Position numbers and translations under genes: made by a program
Notes under the pieces: model-generated
Told to the model about the DNA's origin: nothing
The model's database searches: none
The model's input: the letters and a program-made list of their open reading frames with translations, nothing else
Part shown: one piece after another, positions 9,325 to 18,235 of the stretch
Position numbering within the stretch: position 1 is the stretch's first letter
Layout of the letters: each line of letters opens with the position of its first letter
From: Tannerella sp.
Lineage (GTDB): Bacteria; Bacteroidota; Bacteroidia; Bacteroidales; Tannerellaceae
Assembly: GCA_031285685.1 (NCBI GenBank)
Contig: JAITVS010000209.1
Coordinates: forward strand, 1-47,494
Length of the DNA stretch: 47,494 nt
Direction: 5' to 3'

Positions 9325-9879
9325 TTATTTTAATTCGACAAAATTCTGTTCATGATATCCTCTGATTCCTTTATACATTGAGCGTATGACCAATATATCC
9401 TCATCGGCATCTCCCGTAGGATAAAATGTAGCTTTAATACCAACTTCTTTTTTTCCATAATCAATATAGGCAACCTGTATTGGTACTCCGGCTTTCAATG
9501 CAATATAATAAAATCCTTTTTTCCATTCCGTTGTTTTCTTCCGCGTTCCTTCGGGAGTTATGGCGAGATGAAAAATATCACGTTTTTCGAATTCTTCGGC
9601 CAACTGCTCAGTAGTAGAAGATGATTTACCGCGGTTAATCGGAATTCCCCCCATACTCTTAAAAATAATATTTAACGGAAAAACAAACCATTCCTTTTTT
9701 ATCAAAAATTTAGCTTTCCTTCCGATCGCATTATAAAAAAGTTTACCTAACGTAAAATCCAGATTACTTGTATGTGGAGCCACACATATAACACATTTAG
9801 GAACGTCATCACCTTCCGGACCGATTGTCCATCCCAATAAATGCAGAATCCTTCTGCATAGCGAACGCTTTATACTCAA
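9325..9879 (-). CDS. 1-acylglycerol-3-phosphate O-acyltransferase-like (PlsC family) protein
   Basis: Membrane-associated acyltransferase of 184 residues, shorter than typical PlsC. The catalytic HX4D motif is HTSNLD at residues 36-41. The acceptor-binding EGTR motif is at 110-113 within TPEGTRKKTTEWKKGF, and the intermediate GGIPINRG block is present. These are hallmarks of glycerophosphate/lysophosphatidate acyltransferases. The short form is close to proteins annotated as acyltransferase-like in Bacteroidales, so the true acyl acceptor is uncertain. Its ATG overlaps the stop of the upstream 98-residue gene by four bases (ATGA, 9876-9879), which indicates translational coupling. Confidence 0.88.
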   Translation of the reverse strand: MSIKRSLCRRILHLLGWTIGPEGDDVPKCVICVAPHTSNLDFTLGKLFYNAIGRKAKFLIKKEWFVFPLNIIFKSMGGIPINRGKSSSTTEQLAEEFEKRDIFHLAITPEGTRKKTTEWKKGFYYIALKAGVPIQVAYIDYGKKEVGIKATFYPTGDADEDILVIRSMYKGIRGYHEQNFVELK

Positions 9880-10172
9880 TTTTCGCTTCTTTCTTGATTC
9901 AACGACATTAGTTCCGTATAGATTTTATCCACTTCCGCATCGAAATCCTGACGTATTTTCTTATAATATTGTTTCACCAGTTGCTTATTATCACTTCCGG
10001 CAGGATGTTGAATACGCCCTCTGAATTCAGCGCTCATACTACCTATATGAGCCATTATTGCTTCAAGTTTTGTTTTATCAATTTTTGGCTGCAATGAACA
10101 AAGCAGCGTTTCCATCATTAATTCACCGGACAGATAATCAACCGCTTTCTTCAAATCTCTACGTTTTGCCAT
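9876..10172 (-). CDS. Conserved small protein of unknown function
   Basis: A 98-residue, probably cytoplasmic and helical protein (MAKRRDLKKAVDYLSGELMM ...). I do not recognise a named domain. It is charged, has no signal peptide or membrane segment, and shows a KxxVxxYYKKIRQDFDAEVDKIY helix typical of coiled or bundled structures. It is probably real because its stop overlaps the acyltransferase start by four bases and it faces the glycogen synthase promoter region divergently. A function related to the acyltransferase is only a guess. Confidence 0.72.
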   Translation of the reverse strand: MAKRRDLKKAVDYLSGELMMETLLCSLQPKIDKTKLEAIMAHIGSMSAEFRGRIQHPAGSDNKQLVKQYYKKIRQDFDAEVDKIYTELMSLNQERSEN

Positions 10173-10248
10173 ATATTTTTGTTTTAAAAAATGAATGTGT
10201 AAAGATAATTAAATTCTGATAACCCAATTCTTTTTTAAGAAAAAACTT

Positions 10249-10256
10249 TATCTTTG
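10249..10256 (+). promoter_or_regulatory. -7 promoter box for glycogen synthase
   Basis: TATCTTTG, a match to the Bacteroidetes -7 consensus TAnnTTTG, lies 29 bases before the ATG at 10286. No convincing -33 TTTG is visible about 20 bases upstream. Confidence 0.6.
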
Positions 10257-10285
10257 CGCCCTTAATTTGCGATAAAACAAACTAA

Positions 10286-11914
10286 ATGATAGAACCTGAT
10301 TATATTTTTGAAAGCAGTTGGGAAGTTTGTAACAAAGTCGGCGGGATCTATACGGTTTTGTCTACTAAAGCTCATACTTTAAAGAACAAAACCGGAGATA
10401 ATCTGATATTCATAGGGCCTGATTTAAACAATGATCCGGACGATTTCAAAGAAGATCCGTCTCTTTTTGACGACTGGAAAAAGTCTTTACCGGACAACTT
10501 TCATGTCAGAACCGGGCGCTGGCTTGTTCCGGGCAAACCGGTTGTTATCTTAATATCATATAAAACCTTTTTTGATAAAAGAGGGGCTCTTTACTACGAC
10601 ATGTGGAAAACGTTCCATGTTGACTCCTCCCATGCATACGGGGATTATGATGAATCATGCATATTTGCCTATTCCGTGGGATTGATAATCGAAAGCTTCT
10701 ATCATTTTTATAAACTCGAAGATAAAAATGTCGTAGCGCTTTTTAACGAATGGATGCTTTGTATGGGAGCGTTATATATCCAGAAATATGTCCCTGCAAT
10801 AGCAACACTGTTCACGACGCACGCCACAACGATAGGACGCTCTATTGCAGGCAACAATAAACCGCTGTATAGTCATATGAACGCATACAACGGCAGTCAG
10901 ATGGCAAAAGAACTGAATGTGGAAGCAAAACATTCATTGGAAAGACAGACAGCAATGTATGTTGATTGTTTTACTACAGTCAGTGATATCACCGCTATCG
11001 AATGCAAACAATTGCTTGACAAAGCGCCCGACATTGTGACGCCTAACGGATTCGAAGATGGTTTTGTCCCGGAAGGAGAAACCTACACAAAAAAACGGAA
11101 GGAGGCACGAAAACAACTGTTGAATGTTGTTGAAAAACTAACAGGATCCCCTGCTAATCCGGATACTTTTCTCATTGCAACAAGCGGACGCTACGAATAC
11201 CGAAACAAAGGCATCGATGTTTTTATTGACACGATGAACTTGTTGAGGGAATCGGATAAGTTAAAACGAGACACTGTCGCTTTCATCATGGTTCCGGCAT
11301 GGGTATATGCAGCCAGAGCGGATCTCAAATACATAATTGAAAATGATATCCAGACGACCGGACCAATGCAAACTCCGTTTCTGACTCACTGGCTTCATCA
11401 TATGGAAGACGACAAGGTGATGAATTTTATTTTTTGCACAGGATTTACCAACTCGGCATCGGAAAAACTCAAAATTATTTTTGTTCCGTGCTATCTGGAT
11501 TGTCATGACGATATATTCAACAATTCATACTATGATCTGTTGATTGGTATGGACGCAACTGTTTTCGCCTCATATTATGAACCATGGGGATATACGCCTC
11601 TGGAAAGTGTTGCATTCGGAATACCGACTATAACCACTGATCTTGCCGGTTTTGGAATGTGGGCCAAAACAATTATATCCGGAAACGATATTAAAGAAGG
11701 AACAGCTGTCATAAAACGAACAGACAACAACTATTTCGACGTTATCAAAAACATTCATAATCAAATACTTGACCTAATGAATGCGAACGAAAACACGGTC
11801 CGTAATAATTGTTTTAGCCTGGCAGAAAAGGCCGAATGGAAAAAATTCATCACTCACTATTATACAGCATTCGACATTGCTTTGAAGAATGCACAAAGAA
11901 GAAATAAACAATAA
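10286..11914 (+). CDS. Glycogen synthase, eukaryote-like GT3 family
   Basis: Cytoplasmic glycosyltransferase of 542 residues that elongates alpha-1,4-glucan from a nucleotide-glucose donor. The N-terminal glucose-nucleotide loop is KVGGIYTVLSTKA (about 17-29). GRYEYRNKGIDVF (301-313) closely resembles the fungal/animal glycogen synthase (GT3) motif. The C-terminal catalytic signature is EPWGYTPLESVAFGIPT (about 432-448), with the two conserved glutamates. These features place it in GT3, not in the GlgA-type GT5. It lacks the long regulatory extensions of eukaryotic GYS. The donor (ADP- or UDP-glucose) cannot be told from sequence. Alpha-glucan phosphorylase follows 75 bases downstream with its own promoter box, so synthesis and breakdown are linked here. 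Confidence 0.93.
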   Translation: MIEPDYIFESSWEVCNKVGGIYTVLSTKAHTLKNKTGDNLIFIGPDLNNDPDDFKEDPSLFDDWKKSLPDNFHVRTGRWLVPGKPVVILISYKTFFDKRGALYYDMWKTFHVDSSHAYGDYDESCIFAYSVGLIIESFYHFYKLEDKNVVALFNEWMLCMGALYIQKYVPAIATLFTTHATTIGRSIAGNNKPLYSHMNAYNGSQMAKELNVEAKHSLERQTAMYVDCFTTVSDITAIECKQLLDKAPDIVTPNGFEDGFVPEGETYTKKRKEARKQLLNVVEKLTGSPANPDTFLIATSGRYEYRNKGIDVFIDTMNLLRESDKLKRDTVAFIMVPAWVYAARADLKYIIENDIQTTGPMQTPFLTHWLHHMEDDKVMNFIFCTGFTNSASEKLKIIFVPCYLDCHDDIFNNSYYDLLIGMDATVFASYYEPWGYTPLESVAFGIPTITTDLAGFGMWAKTIISGNDIKEGTAVIKRTDNNYFDVIKNIHNQILDLMNANENTVRNNCFSLAEKAEWKKFITHYYTAFDIALKNAQRRNKQ

Positions 11915-11938
11915 ATTCCATATATTTATATTTATTTG

Positions 11939-11946
11939 TATCTTTG
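11939..11946 (+). promoter_or_regulatory. -7 promoter box for alpha-glucan phosphorylase
   Basis: TATCTTTG lies 43 bases before the phosphorylase ATG at 11990, in the AT-rich 75-base gap after the glycogen synthase stop. It implies that glgP can be transcribed independently of the synthase. Confidence 0.6.
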
Positions 11947-11989
11947 CAGAATAACATAATTACGAATTTATAATGAAAAATTTTAAAAT

Positions 11990-14554
11990 ATGAAGATTCC
12001 GTCAACTAATTCAAATGAACAAATCTGGAAAGATGTATACTCTTATTCCAAACTTCCCAAACAATTAGAAATACTAAATGATATCGCCACAAATCTGTGG
12101 TGGGTATGGAACCACGAAGGCGCTAAATTGTTCGGAGAAATAGATTCTGAATTATGGAAAACAACTGAGGGTAATCCGGTATTACTGTTGCAGAGGTTAT
12201 CAAGCAAACGGGTAAAAGAGATACTTGGCGATAAAGAACTCATGGCCAGAATAAAATACGTACACGAACTATTCAGATCATACACGGATGTTAAGCCTGA
12301 TTCTACCAGACCATCCATCGCATATTTCAGTATGGAATATGGTTTGACTAATGTTTTAAAAATATATTCCGGAGGTCTTGGTATCCTTGCCGGCGATTAC
12401 CTGAAAGAAGCCAGCGATTGTAACATTGATCTTACTGCAGTCGGCTTCCTTTACCGATACGGCTACTTCACGCAATCGTTGTCCATGGACGGTCAACAAA
12501 TTGCGAACTACGAGCCACAGGACTTTACGTCCCTGCCTTTAACACAGATAACAACATCCGACGGCTCTCCGATGTTACTTGAAGTACCATTCCACGATCG
12601 TACGGTTTATGCTCACATCTGGAAAGTCAGCGTGGGACGTATTCCTTTATATCTTATGGATACGGATATTCCGGAGAACAGTGAATGGGATCGTTCCATT
12701 ACACACCAACTATACGGAGGAGACTGGGAAAACCGCATGAAGCAGGAATATATGCTCGGGATAGGCGGCATATTATTACTAAACAAATTAGGCATAAAAA
12801 AACAGGTCTACCATTGTAATGAAGGCCATGCCGCATTGATTAACGCCCAACGCCTTGTTGACCATATCAATAATGACAATCTCGAATTTAACGAAGCTCT
12901 TGAAGTTGTACGCACATCATCTTTATATACGGTGCATACTCCTGTTCCGGCAGGTCATGACTATTTTGACGAAACGTTGTTCGGCAAATATATGGGTCAT
13001 TTTCCGCAGCAACTGGGTATTACATGGCAGGAATTCATTGATATGGGACGTACGAATCCCGGTAGTAACGAAAAATTCTGCATGAGTACATTCGCATTGA
13101 ACACTTGTCAGGAAGCAAACGGAGTAAGTCTTCTTCACGGCAAAGTTTCACAGGAAATGTTTGCCCCGATGTGGAAAGGATACTTTCCGAAGGAATTGCA
13201 TGTAGGATACGTTACAAACGGCGTACACATGCCGACATGGATGGCTACGGAATGGAAAAAATTCTGTTATGAAAAATTTGATGACAATTTCATCAACGAC
13301 CAGTCGAACAAAGATATATGGGAGAAGATCCAACAGGTACCGGACATTCAAATCTGGGAGATACGCCAGGCGCTTAAAAATAAGCTCATCGAATACATTA
13401 AAACCCAATATAGGGAAAACTGGCTGAAAAACCAGGGTGATCCTTCCAAAGTTGTGACCATTCTTGACCGTATCAATCCGAATGCACTGTTATTCGGATT
13501 CGGACGTCGTTTTGCAACATACAAACGTGCGCATCTATTGTTCACTGACTTAGATCGTCTGGCTAAAATTGTAAACGATGATAAACATCCCGTACAATTT
13601 GTATTTACCGGAAAAGCGCATCCGGCTGACGGTGGAGGACAGGGATTAATCAAACACATTGTTGAGATATCCCGTCGTCCGGAATTCCTGGGTAAAATTA
13701 TCTTCCTTGAAAATTACGATATGCGTCTTGCACGCCGCCTGATATCTGGCGTTGATGTATGGATTAACACACCTACCCGTCCACTCGAAGCATCGGGTAC
13801 ATCCGGAGAAAAAGCCGAAATGAACGGTGTTCTTAACTTATCCGTACTTGATGGCTGGTGGTATGAAGGATACCGCGAAGGAGCAGGTTGGGCGCTTACG
13901 GATAAACGGACCTATGAAAACCAACAATATCAGGATCAATTGGATGCAGCAACGATTTATCATCTTCTTGAAGATGAAATCATACCTCTGTACTTTGATA
14001 AAAACGATAAAGGATATTCATCGGAATGGGTTCAGTACATCAAAAATTCAATGTCGCAGATTGCTCCCGATTATACAATGAAACGGATGATGGATGATTA
14101 TTTTGACCGGTTCTACAACAAACTGGCGATACGTTCGGCAGCTTTGACAAAAAATAAATTTGCGGAAGCTAAAAAAATTGCAGACTGGAAAAAAGAGGTC
14201 GCTGCCCACTGGGATTCATTCCAGATTGAATCAATTGATTATGACAAGTTAACACACCAGCCAATTGTCGGCGATGATTATACAATAGATATTGTAATAA
14301 ACCGGAAAGAACTCAAAAGTATGCTTGGTGTGGATATCGTTTATGCCCGTGAAAATCCGGAAAGTCATAAACTGGAATTTGTTTCTTCGGAACCTTTCAG
14401 TCTAAAGAAAGAAGAAGGATCCAAGCTATATTTTGAACTGAAACGGACAACTTCCGAATTCGGACATCTTAAAGTAGGATTCCGCGTATATCCGTATAAC
14501 GAAAAACTTCCTCATCGTATGGATTTTGCATACATACGTTGGATATTATCGTAA
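11990..14554 (+). CDS. glgP: Alpha-glucan (glycogen) phosphorylase, GT35
   Basis: PLP-dependent enzyme of 854 residues that releases glucose-1-phosphate from glycogen or maltodextrin. An N-terminal DUF3417 domain ([20 protein letters not shown]) marks the short 'alpha-glucan phosphorylase' subfamily. [16 protein letters not shown] and the YKRAHLLF substrate region follow. The PLP-binding lysine is K608 in [19 protein letters not shown]. Most family members read GMKAAMNG there, so E607 and E610 are mild departures. About 140 residues after the catalytic core form a beta-rich tail ([20 protein letters not shown] ... [14 protein letters not shown]) found in many Bacteroidetes copies. It follows the GT3 synthase and ends just before a hairpin terminator. 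Confidence 0.95.
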   Translation: MKIPSTNSNEQIWKDVYSYSKLPKQLEILNDIATNLWWVWNHEGAKLFGEIDSELWKTTEGNPVLLLQRLSSKRVKEILGDKELMARIKYVHELFRSYTDVKPDSTRPSIAYFSMEYGLTNVLKIYSGGLGILAGDYLKEASDCNIDLTAVGFLYRYGYFTQSLSMDGQQIANYEPQDFTSLPLTQITTSDGSPMLLEVPFHDRTVYAHIWKVSVGRIPLYLMDTDIPENSEWDRSITHQLYGGDWENRMKQEYMLGIGGILLLNKLGIKKQVYHCNEGHAALINAQRLVDHINNDNLEFNEALEVVRTSSLYTVHTPVPAGHDYFDETLFGKYMGHFPQQLGITWQEFIDMGRTNPGSNEKFCMSTFALNTCQEANGVSLLHGKVSQEMFAPMWKGYFPKELHVGYVTNGVHMPTWMATEWKKFCYEKFDDNFINDQSNKDIWEKIQQVPDIQIWEIRQALKNKLIEYIKTQYRENWLKNQGDPSKVVTILDRINPNALLFGFGRRFATYKRAHLLFTDLDRLAKIVNDDKHPVQFVFTGKAHPADGGGQGLIKHIVEISRRPEFLGKIIFLENYDMRLARRLISGVDVWINTPTRPLEASGTSGEKAEMNGVLNLSVLDGWWYEGYREGAGWALTDKRTYENQQYQDQLDAATIYHLLEDEIIPLYFDKNDKGYSSEWVQYIKNSMSQIAPDYTMKRMMDDYFDRFYNKLAIRSAALTKNKFAEAKKIADWKKEVAAHWDSFQIESIDYDKLTHQPIVGDDYTIDIVINRKELKSMLGVDIVYARENPESHKLEFVSSEPFSLKKEEGSKLYFELKRTTSEFGHLKVGFRVYPYNEKLPHRMDFAYIRWILS

Positions 14555-14585
14555 TACGCATACCAAACAAAATAATACAAAAGCA

Positions 14586-14618
14586 AGAGCGGCTTTTCCC
14601 GTAAAGGAAAGCCGCTCT
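14586..14618. terminator. Bidirectional intrinsic terminator between glgP and the locus B operon
   Basis: An 11-bp perfect stem AGAGCGGCTTT / AAAGCCGCTCT (14586-14596 and 14608-14618) lies between the convergent ends of glgP and the minus-strand oxidoreductase gene. Downstream on the minus strand it is followed by TGCTTTTGTATTATTTTG. The plus side is less U-rich, so it probably serves the minus-strand operon best. Confidence 0.75.
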
Positions 14619-14634
14619 CTTCAAGAAAAACCCT

Positions 14635-16026
14635 TCATTTTAGGGACTTGCCTTTCGCCAATTCAAGCGCATGTGTCGTTACATAATACTTTGCTATCAT
14701 ATTAGGTACTTCCCATTCAGGCAGAGCCCCTCGTTTTAAATATTTCAGAAAATTTTCGGTAACCTGTCCGAAATGCGCTTCGTGACCGTTGTGATATTCA
14801 GCCGGCACCACGACCTCCCATCTATCTTTTTCCACTTTTCTCAGGTCAATACCCGGATATTTATCCGTGATGATTGGCAAAGAAGCCTGAAGTATTTTTT
14901 CATACGCATCCACATCCGGCTCCATGCATTTTATGAACAAAACCGGTTTATAGTTCTGTTCTTTCCCCTGTTCTATTATCAGATGGGATTTAGAACCCTT
15001 CATTACAGAATAATGAGTATCTCCGCCTCCTTCAGGATATGTATAATTCCATATAACGGACACTTTCGCATGTATTCCGCATATCTTGTAAAATATATTT
15101 CCGTTTGCATATACATGCAAAACCTGATCCTTAATATCTTTTTGCAGATAGTCCGGATAAGAGTCTAACCCCGTTACTTCCTTAAATTGCTCCAGCGACA
15201 TGTCCGTTGTCCAATGGTTGGCATCAAGCAACTCTATGTCATGCTGATAATTAATGATCTGCTCCGGAAAACATTCCCACTGAACCAGATCTACAAGGTG
15301 CGTTGTTACATCGACAATCCCTTCTCCCTGCTGATTTACATCAAAGAACCATGCCGGACGGATCAGCGGCTTACCGGATACTGTTTTAAAAAAGTGATGA
15401 ACACTTTCCTTTACGATTCCGGGATCATCAACAGAACCGCTCTGTTGCTCTCCATACACAGCCGTAATCATGGAGAATTCTTTCTGTAACAGGGTCGTTA
15501 TTTCAAAACGTTCCGTCATGATATCATAAAGTAACAGACCTTTTTGTTCCGCAATACTGAAGCATTCTTTCAGCATCTCAAAATCACCGACATTAATCGC
15601 CATCGGCTTATCCGCCAATACATTTATTCCGGTCGAAAGGGTTTGTTTGATGTACCCGGTCTTTTTACCATTGTTACCGGCCGTGATCATCACATTCCCC
15701 TTTTTCTCATCCAGCATCCTGCTGAGAAAATCAGATCCCGTATATACAATCTCATTCCAACCGGTCGGACTGTCCGGTCTTGTATTATATCCTTCTATTC
15801 TCTTCAGGTGCTCATCCAGATCGGCGCCTCCCGGAGCATACACATAAACATCATTACTTACATCGGGATAGGATGTTTTTTGCACCAGAGCCGCATGGAA
15901 ATGTCCCGGATCAAGGGTTATCAACCTGACTTCACCCGCTTCCGCAGAAGTCTTTTCTTTTTTCATTGTACATGAAACATTTAACAATAACAATAAACCT
16001 GTGATTAATAAATAATTGTACTTCAT
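14635..16026 (-). CDS. Lipoprotein Gfo/Idh/MocA-like oxidoreductase with Oxidoreduct_C-type C-terminus
   Basis: Putative NAD(P)-binding oxidoreductase of about 463 residues, last gene of the locus B operon. The start at 16026 is chosen because it begins a clean lipoprotein signal (MKYNYLLITGLLLLLNVSC, Cys at 19) and leaves a 19-base gap after the previous stop. A longer start at 16068 would overlap that gene. A Rossmann-like N-terminal half carries NVLADKPMAINVGDFEML, a variant of the Gfo/Idh EKP motif that keeps the Lys. The C-terminal half resembles the family described as 'putative oxidoreductase C-terminal domain'. The lipobox means it probably works in the periplasm, where free NAD(P) is scarce, so a tightly bound cofactor or a non-redox role is possible. 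Confidence 0.82.
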   Translation of the reverse strand: MKYNYLLITGLLLLLNVSCTMKKEKTSAEAGEVRLITLDPGHFHAALVQKTSYPDVSNDVYVYAPGGADLDEHLKRIEGYNTRPDSPTGWNEIVYTGSDFLSRMLDEKKGNVMITAGNNGKKTGYIKQTLSTGINVLADKPMAINVGDFEMLKECFSIAEQKGLLLYDIMTERFEITTLLQKEFSMITAVYGEQQSGSVDDPGIVKESVHHFFKTVSGKPLIRPAWFFDVNQQGEGIVDVTTHLVDLVQWECFPEQIINYQHDIELLDANHWTTDMSLEQFKEVTGLDSYPDYLQKDIKDQVLHVYANGNIFYKICGIHAKVSVIWNYTYPEGGGDTHYSVMKGSKSHLIIEQGKEQNYKPVLFIKCMEPDVDAYEKILQASLPIITDKYPGIDLRKVEKDRWEVVVPAEYHNGHEAHFGQVTENFLKYLKRGALPEWEVPNMIAKYYVTTHALELAKGKSLK

Positions 16027-16045
16027 TGTCATACATTTGATTTGT

Positions 16046-16942
16046 TTACTCATTCTTATACTTTTCAAACTCTTTCTCTATTCCGGCCTGTTTTGTATCG
16101 CCGGCATGAACAAGCACGCGATAGCGGAGTTTAACAACCTCTCCTTTCTTCAGTTCCGTGGCCTTATCGTCTTCAGGCCAATACATCGGAGTCGGTGAAA
16201 TAAAGCCGTAATCACGCGTAAACCATGGAGAAGGATACCATTTATTGGAAGGATGCTGCATGATAACAAGCCCTTCTGTCCCGGTCTTACGTACCCCATA
16301 GCAATCGATCCATGGAGACGCGATTCCAAACGTCGCTTTTTCTCCTTCTTTTCCTTCCGAGTTAATCATAACGCCTCCCTGCTTAACAGTCAGGTCCGGA
16401 TCAATACGTGCGCTGAACAACGAATGATTTGTTTTTAATATAGTTACATCCGTCAACATTTCCATTTCAATATCAAAATCGATCTGATAAACGCTTTCGG
16501 AAGGCGCAGTAATCATAATTTTCCTTCTGTCTATCACAGGAGACTCGGCGTCAGGACGCTTCCAGATGCATTCATCTTCTATGACCACGCGCTCTCCTTT
16601 TTCTTCAATAATACGTGCGCCGATCGAAATAATACGTCCACGCTCCAAACCCTCCTGCCAGTAATTCCCTCCGTTCACCCTGTCACAGGCAAAAAATAAA
16701 GAACTGTGATGAGGATATTCACCATTACGCATGGAAGTAACGCTACCTCCTGATAAAGGACCGTTCACCGGATAAAAAAACGGATATTTTTCATCCGGTT
16801 GAAAATGATAGCTCGTAAAAAAGTTGTTGCCGATCGTTACATCGATTCTGTTACCCGTCCTTATTGCGGAAACAGTCGCTTTTTGCGCAATAATCCCGCA
16901 ACAGCTAAAAAATAAAACCGTCACTAAAAATAACCTCTTCAT
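16046..16942 (-). CDS. Exported DUF6807 (PmoA-like) protein, copy 1
   Basis: Exported protein of about 298 residues. The start at 16942 gives a clear signal peptide MKRLFLVTVLFFSCCGIIAQ; a start at 16969 (307 residues) is also possible. It belongs to the group annotated 'PmoA family' or DUF6807, a name that comes from database history and does not mean methane oxidation. Visible landmarks are PFFYPVNGPLSGGSVTSMRNGEYPHHSSLFFA, with a His pair, and near the C-terminus GLVIMQHPSNKWYPSPWF. It shares both landmarks with the next gene upstream, so the two are tandem paralogues. The fold is probably beta-rich. The biochemical role is unknown; context suggests handling of a sugar or its oxidised product. 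Confidence 0.8.
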   Translation of the reverse strand: MKRLFLVTVLFFSCCGIIAQKATVSAIRTGNRIDVTIGNNFFTSYHFQPDEKYPFFYPVNGPLSGGSVTSMRNGEYPHHSSLFFACDRVNGGNYWQEGLERGRIISIGARIIEEKGERVVIEDECIWKRPDAESPVIDRRKIMITAPSESVYQIDFDIEMEMLTDVTILKTNHSLFSARIDPDLTVKQGGVMINSEGKEGEKATFGIASPWIDCYGVRKTGTEGLVIMQHPSNKWYPSPWFTRDYGFISPTPMYWPEDDKATELKKGEVVKLRYRVLVHAGDTKQAGIEKEFEKYKNE

Positions 16943-16979
16943 ACTGTATGATTTATGCATAAAATTCATCTGTTAATCA

Positions 16980-18224
16980 CTAATAAGCGTTTGAATCGAC
17001 AATAATAACCGGAGGGTTTGCATAATCATTCCACAAACGGTCTGCTTTTTCTTTTGTCATCCCGCCTTCGTATGACAAAATCCGGTAGCGTAACAGGTAA
17101 TCTTCATCCGGCCGAAGTTCCCAGTCCTTATTCTTTGTCGGAGCAAAATTTATAAAAGCGTCACCACGACCGCCATTCGCATTTTCATCCCATATACGAA
17201 GAGGTTCCGGCGAATTATAATTATCCGGATGCCCCATAAACAACAATCCGGAACGACCGGTTTTCGTATCTCCTGTGATATATATCCAACGGGCTACGGA
17301 GCCATCTATCTGCTGACGGGTTTTACCTTCCGAAGTAAACATTTCACAGTTTTCTTTTGTCCACTCTTCCGTTGCCCGGTATCCGAAACCGGCATAACGG
17401 TATTCTTTTAACAGAACAGGCAATGGTGTTGAAGGATGAAGATAAGATTCAAAATCCCAAAGAAAACCATCGGAAACATTCCAGGCTTTGATTCTCCATA
17501 ATTCATTCATGATAACCTTTTCTCCTTCCGGTTGAAATATAGAATGATCCAGGCTCGCATTATATCCTGCAAAAACATCGCCTCCAAAAGTATTTTCTAT
17601 CTTTTTTGCTTTCACTGTTCCCTGTTTATCTCCGATATTCCAAAGATCATACGTTTTACCGTCGTACATAATCCTCGTCCACGGATTCCAGATTCCATAG
17701 TGATGATAATGATCTTTGGGCTGAATTGTTGTCAGAATATTTCCATCAGGCGAATAGGCCGGATGGATAAAACCGCTTCTTCCATAAGACGGATCAACTC
17801 CTGCAGGAGGTTCCACACGCGTATAATTATACTGCAGAATATTCTTCCCGTCTTTTTTTAACAAGAGCGTTTTTTGATTATCTTCCACAGTCATCAGCGC
17901 TCCTGCCGTCTGTTTCTTCTTTACTTTCCGGGCAAAAAAGGTGCGGACAGCGCCGGCATCTGTTTTACCGTCAAGAATCCAGTATAAACGGGGTGTCTGA
18001 ACTTTCTCTGTTACAAGTTGGCAGGGAACCGGTTTCTTTTGCTTCCCTATTTCTTCATATAACTCTACAGCGCTTTTTTCATTCGGATTCAAAGCAGAAA
18101 CATCAGCCGAAACCACACAGTCAATCCGCTCATGAGAACCGGACTGAACCGTAATCCTGATCTTACCTGCAATATTTATATTGATTGCAAGCAGCATTAC
18201 TAACGAAATAAAAATGGTTTTCAT
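16980..18224 (-). CDS. Exported DUF6807 (PmoA-like) protein, copy 2
   Basis: Exported protein of 414 residues with signal peptide MKTIFISLVMLLAININIAGK. It is longer than its downstream neighbour because an extra N-terminal region precedes the shared core (about residues 25-130). Shared landmarks are GFIHPAYSPDGNILTTI followed by PKDHYHHYGIW, and near the C-terminus GLLFMGHPDNYNSPEPLR. The His pair in DHYHHYGIW aligns by eye with EYPHHSSLFF of copy 1. It starts 11 bases after the Gfo/Idh stop and ends 10 to 37 bases before copy 1, so it is in the same operon. No catalytic activity can be assigned from sequence. Confidence 0.8.
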   Translation of the reverse strand: MKTIFISLVMLLAININIAGKIRITVQSGSHERIDCVVSADVSALNPNEKSAVELYEEIGKQKKPVPCQLVTEKVQTPRLYWILDGKTDAGAVRTFFARKVKKKQTAGALMTVEDNQKTLLLKKDGKNILQYNYTRVEPPAGVDPSYGRSGFIHPAYSPDGNILTTIQPKDHYHHYGIWNPWTRIMYDGKTYDLWNIGDKQGTVKAKKIENTFGGDVFAGYNASLDHSIFQPEGEKVIMNELWRIKAWNVSDGFLWDFESYLHPSTPLPVLLKEYRYAGFGYRATEEWTKENCEMFTSEGKTRQQIDGSVARWIYITGDTKTGRSGLLFMGHPDNYNSPEPLRIWDENANGGRGDAFINFAPTKNKDWELRPDEDYLLRYRILSYEGGMTKEKADRLWNDYANPPVIIVDSNAY

Positions 18225-18235
18225 ATATACAACAT

